From assembly GCA_018136815.1 (NCBI GenBank), contig CM030935.1:5710448-5774447 (forward strand): 64,000 bases of DNA, written 5' to 3'. Below the pieces are notes generated by a model. The model did no database searches, was not told where the DNA came from, and worked only from the letters and a program-made list of their open reading frames with translations. The stretch comes from Isochrysis galbana. Its lineage: Eukaryota; Haptophyta; Isochrysidales; Isochrysidaceae. The translations under genes were made by a program, and so were the position numbers. Shown here piece by piece: positions 47,700 through 58,386 of this stretch (the stretch's first letter is position 1; every line of letters begins with the position of its first letter).

Positions 47700-49758
47700 A
47701 TGGAGGCGGCACGGCAGATCCAGAAGGCAGTGCGTAAGCAGCAGTCGGCCGAAAGCAATCTACCCTCGTCCACCTGCACCTCCAATGAGATGGTGAGCAC
47801 CAAGCGCTCGGAGTGCGTGCAGGTGGCTCTCGTCGTGCGTCCGCTGCTCAGCCACGAACCTCCCGGCTCAGAATGCCTGCGTCAGACGGAGCCTGGAAAG
47901 CCAGAGGTCATACTCGATTGTGCGCCCTTCCCTTTTGCGTTTGACCATGTGGGCGGGCCTTCCAGTGGAGTAGCATCTGTCTTTGAAGCGTGCGTCGCTC
48001 CGACCCTCCTACCAAACGTCATCCGTGGATGTAATGCCACTGTCCTCGCATACGGCCAGGTAATGGCTGGTGTCTCCTGCTATGTATGCCACGTGCTAGA
48101 CATCTCGGCTGGTCAGGCATCGTGGATCGTGGATCTTATCTATTCACCTGCTTCAGCTGACCCTGCGCCATTGTCACTCTCCTTTTTGCTCTCAGACTGG
48201 CTCAGGCAAGACGCATGCCATGGGATCTGGAGCGCAGGCTGGTCGCGTTCCAGGCTTAATCCAGATGACTGTTGCGCAGCTCTTTCAGCAGCTGCCTGAA
48301 GGGGCAGTCGCGCGTGCCTATTTCATCCAGATATATGAGGACGCCGTGCATGACCTTCTTGCGCCGCCTAGTTCTGAGGGAGAGCTTGTGCGTCTTTCCC
48401 TCAAGCGCGATGCGAACGCCTGGTCTCTTCCGGCAGCACGCCGTGAGCTTGTGACGAGTGCTGCAGATGTGACGGCATTGCTTAGCCGCGGAACAGCTAA
48501 CCGCGCGACAGGGTGCACAAAGATGAATGAGCATTCGTCACGCTCACATGCTGTGCTATCGCTAGAGATGAGGATGGAGGACCACAAGGAGGGCAGCTCC
48601 GGCACCGGCAAAACGGTGCTGCGCCCGAAACTCACATTCGTTGATCTCGCTGGCTCCGAGCGCACGAAGCGTGCGGGCACGGAGGGGAAAGCCCAACAAG
48701 AAGGGATACAAATCAATCTTTCTCTCTTCCACTTGAACCATGTAATTCATGCGCTTGGTTCGCGTGCATCGCATGTTCCATATAACGGCTCCTCTCTCAC
48801 CAAGCTTCTTGCGGATCGACTGGGCGGGTCCACACAAACGTTGATGCTTGCATGCGCCTCTCCTGCTGAACCGAATGCGCTGGAGACCTTGTCTACGCTA
48901 TACACTGTTTCCCGTGCGCGCACCATTGTCTCAAAGCCAAAGGTTGCTCGTGTTGCTGCAGAGCGGCTTTCACCCGAAGAGGCAGCCCGCCAGGCAGAGG
49001 AGGCGCGTGCACGGGCAGAGGAGGCCCTTCGCCGTGACAATGCCGATCTCCGTGCAGCGCTGGAAGCATCAGAGCGTCTTCGGCGTGACGTTGAGCGTCG
49101 ACATGTGTGCAGCACTGTTGCACATGCAGCAGTGGCGGCGGTGCTCAAACGGGCAGCGACTGAACACCTTACGGCACTCGAAGCGAAGCTTGCCAACGCC
49201 CAATCTGCTGCGCGTGCGGCAGAGCTTCAGGCCCTCACAGCGATCGCCGAGCAGAATCGGTTAGCACAGGCACTGAAGGACGCGTTGAAGTGCGTCGATG
49301 CTGCCGAAGAAATAGCGAACCAGCGAGCGCATGCCATGGCCTCGTCCACTTGTGAAGTAGCGAGTGAAGTGGCTGGTACCGTGCCCCGCGTTGTGGATGA
49401 TGTGACGGAGATTCAAGAAGAGATGATTGGGGTTGAAGACGACGATGAGCCATCGGCAAAGCGACGGCGGCGATTGCCTACACGCGCCAATAGACCGCCA
49501 CGCCAAGTTGATCAATCCACACCAGGTGTAGGTGAATACGACCCGCAACTCCTATCCTCGACCATTACAACAGACTTTGGCGCCTCGCGTGTTGACCGTT
49601 TTTCAGGGCCGGGATCAATTTACACAAAACCAACGTCATTGCAAGGGAACGGCCCGCTCGCTACCGTTGATATCAACCGCAGTCAAGGGAACGTGTCTGC
49701 CGAGCCTGCCAAACGTGCGACAAGGGCAAGCATTCGGCAGGCTTCTTTGCGAGCCTAG
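47700..49758 (+). CDS. Kinesin-4-like motor protein, two exons
   Basis: Exon 1 is 47700-48059 and exon 2 is 48196-49758, joined across a 136-nt GT-AG intron that falls exactly inside the P-loop; the result is 640 residues. The start is the ATG at 47700. Motor landmarks: VALVVRPL, GCNATVLAYGQ|TGSGKTHAMG (Walker A), NEHSSRSHAVLSL (switch I), DLAGSERTKRAGTEG (switch II, with QQEGIQINLSL), and VPYNGSSLTKLLADRLGGST. The ATVLAYGQTGSGKT context and overall form resemble chromokinesin/KIF4-type kinesins. A short Ala/Arg/Glu-rich coiled coil (about residues 370-490) follows. The tail has an acidic patch, a basic cluster (AKRRRR) and SHIPPO-like STPGVGEYDP and GPGSIYTKP motifs, which occur in axonemal or microtubule-associated proteins. 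It is short for the subfamily (usually over 1,000 residues). A plus-end-directed motor is inferred, not shown. Confidence 0.88.
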
Positions 49759-50884
49759 TTTTCTCGGGGCACGTCGCAAAGCAGGAACGACGCGCAAACT
49801 TGGCGGGACACACATGTAAGATGTAAGCAGATATTTTTGCGTTGGTTGGTGACCCTAGCTTTATTGTAGTCACCCTTTTTTTTTACAAGAGAGTTATATC
49901 ACCCGAACATGTGTTGTGGCTGGGGGAGTGGAGTGGCTGTAGCTGTAGCTTGAGATTCAGAGAATTGTTGAGGTACGTGACGTGCCCCTCCAAGGGCGAC
50001 CGTGCTCACGGAGGGCTGAGCACTGGGGCTGGAGGGAGGCATGGCACTGGCGGGAACGCAGCTCTCACGAGCATGGGGCGACGGCGGTCGAGAGAGCTCG
50101 CCCAGAGCCCCTGGAAGTGCGGCCATGCGCGCGACTCTCGGAAACTCTGTGACAAGAGAAAACGCGGGAAACACACGGGGGGCGCGCGCAAGGAAAGAAA
50201 GGGGGCGCGCACATGAGAAAACAAGGGAGGGGGATCGAGAGCGATCACCCCTATCCTAACACACGGGGCGAATAATAAGGAGGTCGAGATCGGAGTAGGA
50301 GTAGGCTCAGGTAGAAATATGCAGTTTTTGCTACCCAAATATGCAGAGAAAATATGCAGATTATATGCAGTTCGTCACCCAAATATGCAAAAATATGCAA
50401 AACATATTCAACATGCGTATGCGTAGGCAATAGGCGTGAGACACGTGCAAATATTAAGTGAAAGTGAGAGAGGAGAGAGAGCAGAGAGGGGGCGGGGGGG
50501 GAGGGAGGGAGGGAGGGAGAATGCAAGTAAGTAAGTAACTAGCACATGAGCCCCTTTATTCAAGCATCACGCACATTCTTGCTCTTGCTTGCGCTTGTTG
50601 CGATTGAAGCGCAACATCAACGACGCACACACTTTGTCGTGGATAAAGGGAGCCGCACCACACCGCACGCTCTACCCTTAGAGCGTGCCTACTTTCCCGC
50701 GCCCTGCCTCCATCCCCTCTTCGCAGCGCGCCCTATCTTTAGAGCGTGTCATCCCCACACCCCTCTCCTCCCCTCCCTTCCCGCCCCGAGTTCCCGCGCA
50801 TACGACGCACAGCCGAAATCCCTCCCTTCCATTCTCCTACGTCTTCGCGGCGTTTCCCTTGTTCCCTTGGCCAGAGAGGGTCGG
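49759..50884. other. Intergenic; includes an ATATGCA-motif cluster
   Basis: No gene supported. At 50319-50410 an AAATATGCA(G/A) motif recurs at least six times within about 90 bp, with irregular spacing. The rest is low-complexity G- or C-rich sequence with incidental open frames. Confidence 0.55.
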
Positions 50885-51025
50885 AGAGTCTCCCGGGCAC
50901 AACAAACGTTGATCAACATGGCGCGCGCTACTGACGAAGGTGGAGCACATTGGGTCGACCATCTCCCATTCTTCTTGATGAGCACACGCGCGTCCGCGAA
51001 TCGCGTCACGCAACTCTCGCGGCGA
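50885..51025 (+). pseudogene. Chromovirus integrase fragment
   Basis: A roughly 135-bp piece reads AQQTLINMARATDEGGAHWV, then HLPFFLMSTRASANRVTQLS. It matches 56045-56175 of the chromovirus below, then loses homology at both sides. It is an isolated relic of a Ty3/gypsy integrase catalytic-core end. Bases 51026-51394 show nothing recognisable. Confidence 0.8.
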
Positions 51026-51394
51026 AGAGCGGCGAAACGTTCGGCGGCGGCGTCCGCCTTCCGCCTCAGCTTCCGTTTCTTTCAGATCGTCGAAGGCGAG
51101 CACTTCAAGTCAACGAGGGTGCCCTCGAGTTGATGGAGACGGTCAGCGGGGAAGCCTCTCCCTCTCGCTCCCTTCCCCGTTCCCCCTCCCCGAGTGTTCC
51201 CTTGTTCTCCCGGCCCCCTTTCATCCCTCTCGTTTCCCGCGTCTCCTCTCTCCCGGCGCGTGTCCTTTTTCCGCGAGTGTCTTCCCCCTGTTCTTCGGCG
51301 ACTCTCACGCTCAGCGCCACCGCTCGAGCGCCCCTGTGCCTTCTTGATCCGCCCGTGTGCCCAGTGCTCGCCTCACCTGCCCCCATGTCGAGTG

Positions 51395-52151
51395 AAAAAA
51401 AACCTTCTAATATTCTTACCGCACTCGCGGCGAATGGAACCACTACCTACTACACGTAGCACGTAGCATACTTTCTACACCCCCACTCCCCGGCCCTTCT
51501 CCCCCCGCCATCAGGCGGCTCCCCCCGTGCACTACTAGGGGGATAGGGGTGAAGGGCTTAGATATGGTCCGGTGGCCCGCGCCCCCCCCCGGTGATCTTT
51601 CCTCCCCTTCCTCCTGTGTCTCCGAGTGGGCGGCCGACTCTGTCCCGACTTATCCTGTAAACAGGTGCGGGACTTACCAATTTTCCGGTGAGCGGAGCTC
51701 TCGCTCCGCCCCCCCCCTTCTCCGCGCTCTCTCTCCCCTCTCCTGCGGCACGCGCGATGGCGCACCTGCGGCAGGCCTGCAGCTGCCCTCTGGCGGCCCC
51801 TGGAGGCTCCTGGAGGCCAGCTCAGGGGGCAGAGGAGGCTGGGGCTGGGCCCTGGCCTCCCCTACCTCTCCCTCGCTGGCGCTCCTGGGCCTCTGGGGCC
51901 CCCACTCTGCACCTGTCTGCCTGTCGACCAGGGGGGGAGGGGGGGTTGGAGCGATGGGCTGGCCACGACAGGCCAGGACGCGCGAGGCAGGCGTGCCTGC
52001 CAGGGAGAGAGTGAGTCAGCAGGGCAGTGGCCTCCTGGCAAGCCATCAGGCGTGCCAGGAGGATGAGTGGTTCCTCCCCCATGGCAGGGGAGGAGTGGAG
52101 AGGGGGGGGGGCTCGTGCCCCCCCATGGGGCAACCAAGTATAAATTTAGTT
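51395..52151 (+). repeat. Dispersed repeat R6, copy 3 (longest)
   Basis: It begins at the A-run GAAAAAAAACCTTCTAATATT and includes the CACTCGCGGCGAATGG and GGTGAAGGGCTTAGATATGG landmarks, shared in inverted form with 39715-39860. From 51591 it matches 38829-39381. It ends at P1 site 52132-52151 (AACCAAGT-ATAA-ATTTAGTT). Confidence 0.88.
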
Positions 52152-52434
52152 GCCCCCATGTCGAGTGAGATCGCTCCACCGATCTCACCCTCGTCCCCGC
52201 GTGCTGCTCCCGCCCGTGCCACCCCGTCCCCTCTGGTCCCTCCATCTGATACTTCTCATGTTACTGTCATCCACAGCCCATCTACTCCATCGCGCACACA
52301 ACAGCCACAGCCTCACACCACTTCTCCTCTCCACATGAGGGTTTTGGAAGTGCTTGGTGGTGCGATGGCGGCTGGTGGGGATCGATCGGCGGGAGGCGCG
52401 GCGGGAACGGCCGAAAGTGATGGAATGGCGGGTG

Positions 52435-52532
52435 GTTCTTCCCTCACTGCAGGGGAGTGGAAATGGAGAGGGAGAGGGGGGGGGGGGGGCGCATACCGCC
52501 CCCCCATGGGTCAAGGAAGTATAAACTTGTTT
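52435..52532 (+). repeat. R6-type 3' end with palindrome P1
   Basis: Short copy of the R6 terminus: GCAGGGGAGTGGAAATGGAG, a G-run, then GCCCCCCCATGGGTCAAGGA and the P1 variant AAGGAAGT-ATAA-ACTTGTTT at 52513-52532. Together with the P1 site at 52132-52151 it bounds a unique 360-bp segment. Bases 52533-52951 hold no gene. Confidence 0.75.
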
Positions 52533-52951
52533 ATATTTACCGCCTACTATCATGAAAGGTTTGCAACAGATATCTTTTGTATGCAGCCCTTCTCCCACCC
52601 TCCCCGCTCTCCACGAAGAAGTACAAAACAAAGCAGCCATTTGGCTCCTACGGTCCCGGCAGTTTAGACTCAAAAATTGGCCAGACTTGTTCACAACGCC
52701 ATGAGCCTGAGGCGGCAGGTACCACACACACAGCACTGCACGCGGCGCCTCGCCGCCTCCTAACGCCAAGGCAAGATCAACCCACCCTCCACGATGAATG
52801 GTGAATGGAGGGTGTCCAAGGAAGACTGAGAAGATGGATTTATCGTTGTATTGCCACCAATCTGCCCGTTGTTTCACAAGGTCAAGTGACGCACTGTCTA
52901 CTGCGCGATGGCATGCTCTCAACGGTAGTCGGCCCTCAGAATTTTCACACG

Positions 52952-53907
52952 TCAACGCGTCATTTCGTCCACCACCGGAGCTCCCATCGGAGTGGCTGAG
53001 GAGAGCCCCACAAAGGCGTTGACTGATTCCCACGGAATGTGCGAGTTCAGGGCGTTTCCACGATGTGACGCCACCACGCTGCCGTCCTCGTCTATGAGAA
53101 AGTCGGCCGGCCTCCGCGACATGTTTCTGTGCGAACAATGTTGTGAACTACAATTTCCATGGTAGCAGAATGCCGGGCAGGTGCTACAATCAACGCACGT
53201 CTGCTTCAACAGGTGCAAGAAGGCCTCATTGAAAGAGTGTCGTACTCCGTAAGCACTGTAAGCGATCGAATCCGGATCCATCAGGATGGGGAAGGGGACA
53301 TTCGATTTGCTTACGTAATCGGTCATCTGCTTATGTGTGGCTTCAAACACGCAGACAATGATCAACCCCGCATCCTGAAGCATCTTCGCACGTCTCTTCA
53401 TCTGGGCTAGCCGATAGTTGCACATCGGACAGGCAGCAAACCTACAACAAGTGAGGGATGGGTAGATGTAAGGCAGCGTCGGGAGGAAGCGCGCTGGGCG
53501 TGGACGAGATAAGCACGATGATGTGATCAAGCCCAGCACCCTGCAATCGCCAGGCTGGTTCACGCTTAGACGCCAGCGGCGAAAGGAGGAGCGCGCGCAT
53601 GCTAGAGGTGCGCGAGCACGAGCTGAACAGGCTCTTCTGTCCAGGCACGCCATGGCTCGAGCAGGATAAGGAAGGAAGTATACGATGCGTGCATCCTGCC
53701 CCGCAAGCAACGTTTCGAACTGAAGTGCGCCCACGCTGAAGCAAGAATGGCTAGCAGGCTGGCATGGGCGGACCGGAAGAAGGTGAGGAGGACCTTCTTG
53801 CCTTTGAAGCTATCGAGCGTGTACTCCTGGCCGGAGATGAAGTCCTGGAGCGCGAATGCAGGGGCCTTATGCATAGCTCCATCTACACCCAACACGCGCG
53901 TTGACAT
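52952..53907 (-). CDS. Peroxiredoxin-like (AhpC/TSA superfamily) protein, two exons
   Basis: Exon 1 is 53907-53774 and exon 2 is 53441-52952, joined across a 332-nt GT-AG intron, giving KVLLTFFR|FAACPMCNYRLAQMKRR and 207 residues in total. Thioredoxin-fold features: a beta strand, then CPMC as the redox pair in the position of the Prx active site, VCVFEATHKQMTDYVSKSN, FPILMDPDSIAYSAYGVRHS, and the C-terminal PADFLIDEDGSVV and HRG. This is the Prx-like/AhpC-TSA type with a CxxC in place of the usual PxxxTxxC. Residues about 135-160 are a six-Cys cluster (CVDCSTCPAFCYHGNCSSQHC); a 72-nt GT-AG segment (GTGCGTTG...CGCACAG) covers it in frame and may be an unrecognised intron, so the product may be about 183 residues. 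The family is an inferred thiol peroxidase or disulfide reductase; substrate unknown. Confidence 0.82.
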
Positions 53908-54762
53908 CGCCACCCTACGCTCGCCAGGAGAGCTGAGGGGGCAGCTACAGTGGGTGCGAGGATCCCTCGCCCCCGGCCCTCGGCGTCCTGAGGGGAGTGA
54001 GGGGGAACCCCCAACCAGCAAGAACGGGAAGATTAGAGCTGTCCGTCGGTTACGCCGACGGCTTGTTCTATGAGTAAAGTACAGTGCAGCCGGCCCATAG
54101 CCGTAGCCAGTAGCCAGTAGCCAGCCGTAGGTCCGGAGGTCCGGAGGTCCGGAGGTCCGGAGGTCCGGAGGTGGTTTGTGGTTTGTTTCGGAGGCCCCCC
54201 CGGCAACTCCGGAGCGCCCCCCCCCCCCCCCCCCCCCCCCCCGCCACGTCAGACTCTACACTCTACACTCTACATTCCTCTCTGTTGGTAGCTGTGGTGG
54301 TGTGGATGTGGATGGAGCATGGAGCTATGCTGGATCATTATCATTAGCAAAAAAACCTTACACGCCCGCGATTTAAATAAAATTCGGGGGGGGGGGTCGG
54401 TTTTTGGTCGATTTTAGGGTGTCGTTTTTGGTTCGGGGGGGGGGGTCGGCTTTTTGGGGGGGTGGCTAGGTGGTTCGGGGGGGTTGGTTTTATCTGGTAT
54501 GGGTATGGGCGAAGCTTTTTGGTTCGCAGATCGAGGAACGCTTTGGCAAGCGGGGAGAGAGAGAGGAGAGAGAGAGAGAGCGAGAGAGAGGAAAAAGAGA
54601 GCGGAGAGAAGGAGAAGAGCTAGAGAGAGGGGAATGGGGGGATTCGACACATGTTATGCTGGTTTTTATCGTTTTTCGATTTTTACGAGAATATTTGACA
54701 GCGACGGATGACGACTGACGACAAGACGACGGACAGAGACACCCAGGAAAACACTCCGACTC
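53908..54762. other. Intergenic with short tandem tracts
   Basis: Five GGTCCGGA octamers at about 54130-54172, GTAGCCA units near 54102-54125, a C-run of about 26 at 54217-54242 and purine-rich tracts around 54560-54640. No gene is supported. Confidence 0.7.
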
Positions 54763-55517
54763 TCGCCCCACGACTTTCTCACATAACTCGACTGAAATCA
54801 AACCCAAACACTCCGGTCAGACGACGACGGACGACGATCAGAAGGCGATCTGTCGGCGATCCCGTCTGGAAGGGGAATCGCACCATAACGGAAACGAGGG
54901 GCAATCCTGCCGCACAGGATTCCAAAAGACTTACCGAATAAGACGATGTTGAATCAAGCTCGCGCTTGATTGTGGGGCAAGTCTCAGCGGGGCTAGGGCA
55001 TGGAGTGAAGAAAAGTCTTGAGAGAAGGGGGGAAAGGGCGCGCTACTGTCGCATCCGCGATCGACCTTTTTCCTTTTTGTTTTAGAAGTTGTTTGCGTTT
55101 CTATATTCCCTCCTTGCAGGCTAGCCACGAGTCACCGTCGCAGGGTCCTACATTCGTCCATTCGCCCTTGTTGCCCTCGCCTCCTTTGTCGCCTCCCTTG
55201 TCGCCTGCTTGCCCCTCACCTGGCTTACCTCCTTGCGTGCTCCTCGCGTTTTAGGCGAAGTCGCGCGTTCAGGTATCGCCGGTGCAAGGAACCGCCCCCT
55301 TGCGTGACCCTGATTCCCCCTCAGGTGTTGGCCGTTGGATTATACCGTGGCGCTATTTTACTTCGGTCTTCATCAAATCACTTAAGGGTTTTCGAAAGAT
55401 TCCTTCCTTATTCCTGTGCGTAACTGTCGCCCCCGTCGGATCGTCCGTCGCCCCGTCGCCCTCTTGTCGGCATTCTCTTCCGTGTTGATCTGTCAGCGGG
55501 TTCCTGTGCGTTCCGTG
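54763..55517 (+). repeat. Mosaic of repeats R7, R5 and R3
   Basis: Three modules found separately elsewhere lie end to end: R7 at 54763-54945 (also 42233-42425), R5 at about 54950-55046 (also 11227-11330) and R3 at 55047-55517 (also 7098-7591). R5 begins with the perfect hairpin AATCAAGC-TCGC-GCTTGATT at 54952-54971. The R7/R5 junction sits at this hairpin. Confidence 0.82.
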
Positions 55518-55878
55518 ATAGAACAAGCAACAAACCATCGAACAAATCGGAGATGAACAAACGTATCGAACGGGAACAAACAACCTGAAACCAAAGAACG
55601 AGACCAAGACCACCACCACCACCGCACTATCGATCGCGACGAGCAACGACGAGGAGGAGGAGGACAAGAAAGCCTGCGTGCTTGAGGCTGAGGGGACTCA
55701 GCCATCAAGGATTGAGAGGAGCGGAAGAGAGAGAGAGAGGAGAGAGAACAACGGGCATACGAATGGCAGTGGGAAAAAGGAAGGCGAGGCAGTGGAAAGC
55801 GGAGGCTTGGTGAGGCGTGAGGCGGAGGCGATGCGAGAGGGAAAGGAATGGCGAAGGAAGGTAGGCTGACCGCGCTCG
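55518..55878. other. Short intergenic segment
   Basis: Contains imperfect GA-rich and CACC-rich runs (for example around 55610-55625 and 55725-55760). No gene I can support. A 65-70-bp R3 start (55879-55948) follows and leads into the integrase frame. Confidence 0.5.
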
Positions 55879-55913
55879 TGTCGCATCCGCGATCGACCTT
55901 TTTGTTTTAGAAG

Positions 55914-57296
55914 TTGTCTGCGTTTCTATGTCCCCTCGGCAGCAACCTTGCTAGTCTACTCACGCACATGATTCTCGATCGCACCGGAACCGACCTCAGG
56001 CCCAGCACTCCTCATCACCATGAGAGTGTGGGACTGGTCGAACGCGCTCAACAAACACTCGTGAACATGGCACGCGCTACCGATGAAGGCGGCGGCCATT
56101 GGGTCGACCATCTCCCATTCTTCCTGATGAGCATGCGCGCCTCTGCGAATCGCATCACTCGCTTGTCGCCAGCCGCTCTACTCTACGGTCGCGAGCTTCG
56201 CTTGCCCGCTCAACTGGCTGATCCGCCAGTGCCGCACTCCTCCGCTCCACCCTTGCCTCGCGAAATTCGTGACTATGCTGAGACGATGCATAGTCGCCTC
56301 AAGGCCGCATGGTCTGCCGCGCTCGATGCCACGCTCGCTGCCCAGGCTGACGCTGTAGCTGACACGTTGCGCACTCACGCATCCCCGACCCGCTTTCTTC
56401 CAGGGGACCGGGTGGTTCGCAAGATTCCGGGCCATCGCAACAAGCTGCTCTGTCACTACAGTGGACCGTACCGTGTCGCCGAGGCGCTCGGTGGCGGTCG
56501 CTACCGTCTACGCGATCAAGAAAATCGCCTCCTCTCTGAGGAGGTGCATGTTACTAACCTCCGCCCCTACTACACGCTCACAGACAAAGACCCACTCCAA
56601 GACGATGAGTTCATTGTGGAGTCCCTTCTGGATCGCAAGGGCCGGGGAGATAATCGCTGCTACCTCTACCTCGTCAAGTGGCGCGGTTATGCGCGATCTT
56701 CTGCCACATGGGAACCAATGGCTGAGCTCATGCGCCGCTGTGCCTCCTTGGTCGCTGACTACGATGCCGCTCACCCCTTCCCGCCCGCTTGCAAGTCACA
56801 GATGGCAAAGCGGGCCACTAAATGGCAGTCTCAGGAAGGATCGGCTCTGCCACGACCGACCGCCCAAGAACCTCGCGTGTGCCCCGCTGCAGCCGCATCG
56901 GATCGGGTGATTCCGCGCCGTTCGCCGCGTCTCGCCTCACTCCCGCACGACTCACCCGTAGCACATGTCGGTGCTTTGCCCGCTCTCTTCCTCCCTACTG
57001 AGGCCCGGTCCTCTAGCCCGCTGCCACAGCCGCAGCGTGCGTCGTTTCTGCTCGGACAGTGGTGGTATGCGTTTACGCCGTCGTGCGGTTCCCCGTGGTT
57101 TGTTTGGCTCCCACGCATTTCCGCACGCTGCGCTTGCCTCGCCAGCCTTCGTTCGCTGTCGCACGGAGGCCTTCGCTCGCTTGTCGCCATCGGATCGCGC
57201 CCTCGTCTCTCTGCTCGATACACCCTCTGCGTTCTTCTGACAGTCGCGACTGTCACGCTCTCTACGATATCTCTCTTCGCCGTCGTTTACATTTGA
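55914..57296 (+). mobile_element. Ty3/gypsy chromovirus polyprotein, C-terminal part (truncated)
   Basis: Open frame of 460 codons. Residues about 20-110 are the end of the integrase catalytic core, with the third catalytic Glu in GLVERAQQTLVNMARA and the HWVDHLPFFLMSMRAS and LSPAALLYGRELRLP helices. A GPY/F-like domain follows (FLPGDRVVRKIPGHRNKL, then YSGPYRVAEALGGGRYRLRD), and then a chromodomain at about 230-290 (DEFIVESLLDRKG..., CYLYLVKWRGYA, SATWEPMAEL), which targets integration to specific chromatin. The protease, reverse transcriptase, RNase H, zinc-binding and first two catalytic Asp of integrase are absent. The first 10-12 codons derive from repeat R3, so this copy is truncated and cannot be autonomous. 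Confidence 0.9.
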
Positions 57297-57513
57297 TCAT
57301 GGACTCGGTGAAGCTCTCCGACTTGGTCCCCTCGGTCTCCGTAGGGTGGTCAACTTCTACAGGTTCTCGTTGCTCTTTGCCTGACGTGTACAAGTGACTC
57401 CCCTCCTACGCACATGAGGGGTGAGTGTGACAAGACGTCAAGTGTCACGACGCGCGGTGCACGGACGCGTGTCGCGTCGACTGCGCGCTTGCTCCATATC
57501 CGCATCAAAGGCT

Positions 57514-57774
57514 TCATGCACTCACCTTGAGCCACCTCTTCAGAGAGTTCAAGACCGACGCGTATGGGCTTGGAAAGTTCTCCCCGAACTCTTGGAAGCT
57601 CTCATCCAAGAGGACGAGAGTGAGGATGCCGTCGGTCTTGTTGGTCCAAATGTGTGCTTGTGTGAGCTTGTCCCCATCCTTTCCTGCGCCGTCCTTGAAG
57701 GTCTTGAAGGCCTTCGCCCCAGCGTCAATGATTTGCTTCAAGAGTGCGATGCGTCGAGGCTCCGTCCAATCCAT
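57514..57774 (-). CDS. SANT/Myb-like ORF, probably transposon-associated
   Basis: 86 codons from the ATG at 57774 (a GTG 18 bases upstream is also in frame). A tryptophan-led helix (MDWTEPRRIALLKQIIDAGA) is followed by a helical stretch and the C-terminal SPYASVLNSLKRWLKV, where a regularly spaced W and hydrophobic residues suggest a helix-turn-helix or Myb/SANT-like DNA-binding domain of the kind found beside Harbinger-type transposases. A decayed partial copy exists at 47353-47460. No transposase neighbour was found, so the function is inferred only. Confidence 0.45.
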   Translation of the reverse strand: MDWTEPRRIALLKQIIDAGAKAFKTFKDGAGKDGDKLTQAHIWTNKTDGILTLVLLDESFQEFGENFPSPYASVLNSLKRWLKVSA

Positions 57775-57792
57775 GCGTGTCTTCTTGTTCAC

Positions 57793-58386
57793 GTCATCTG
57801 ACTCAGCCTGCCAATGGAGCGCGAGGTGGGTGCGGATGCGGAGGAGTGAGAGGGTGTGCCTTGCTCATCATGCTTGTGCGGCACTGCATGCACGCGGCGC
57901 GACCGCCCGGGGCTGGGGCCTCTGACGGGCTCTACCGGCTTGCAAGCGCACCGCCGTCGCCATCGCGCGCTCTCCTCCCCAGCGGAAAAAAAACCGGTGG
58001 GCAAACTCGCCACATCCTCACTGCGCTCCCACTGTACTGTACGCAGAAAAACAAACAGCACGTTCCACCGAGCTTTCTCCTCGGCGTTTGACGTCAGACG
58101 ACGAGTGAAACGTAAGTGAAACTCCCACAAAAACCCTCGATTTTCCTCGGGAATTTTTCGTGGCGGCAGCTGAGCCCCCCTGGAGTTTTTTTTGGGCTTG
58201 GGAGGACGGTCAAAAAATGCAGCCCCCCCGACACGTTAGTAGTTATAAATCACTGTTTGACCGCCCTCCCAGGAGGAAGATGACCGACGTGCGAGGGCCC
58301 CCCAGTTTACTTTCTACTCGAGACTTGTTCACAGCGGGGAAGGAGGAGAGGAGAACGCGGGAAGGAGTGAGTGAGAGTCCTTTCGA
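57793..58386. other. Intergenic, no supported feature
   Basis: No family motif or shared repeat was recognised. Small incidental frames on both strands are not convincing. Confidence 0.5.
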
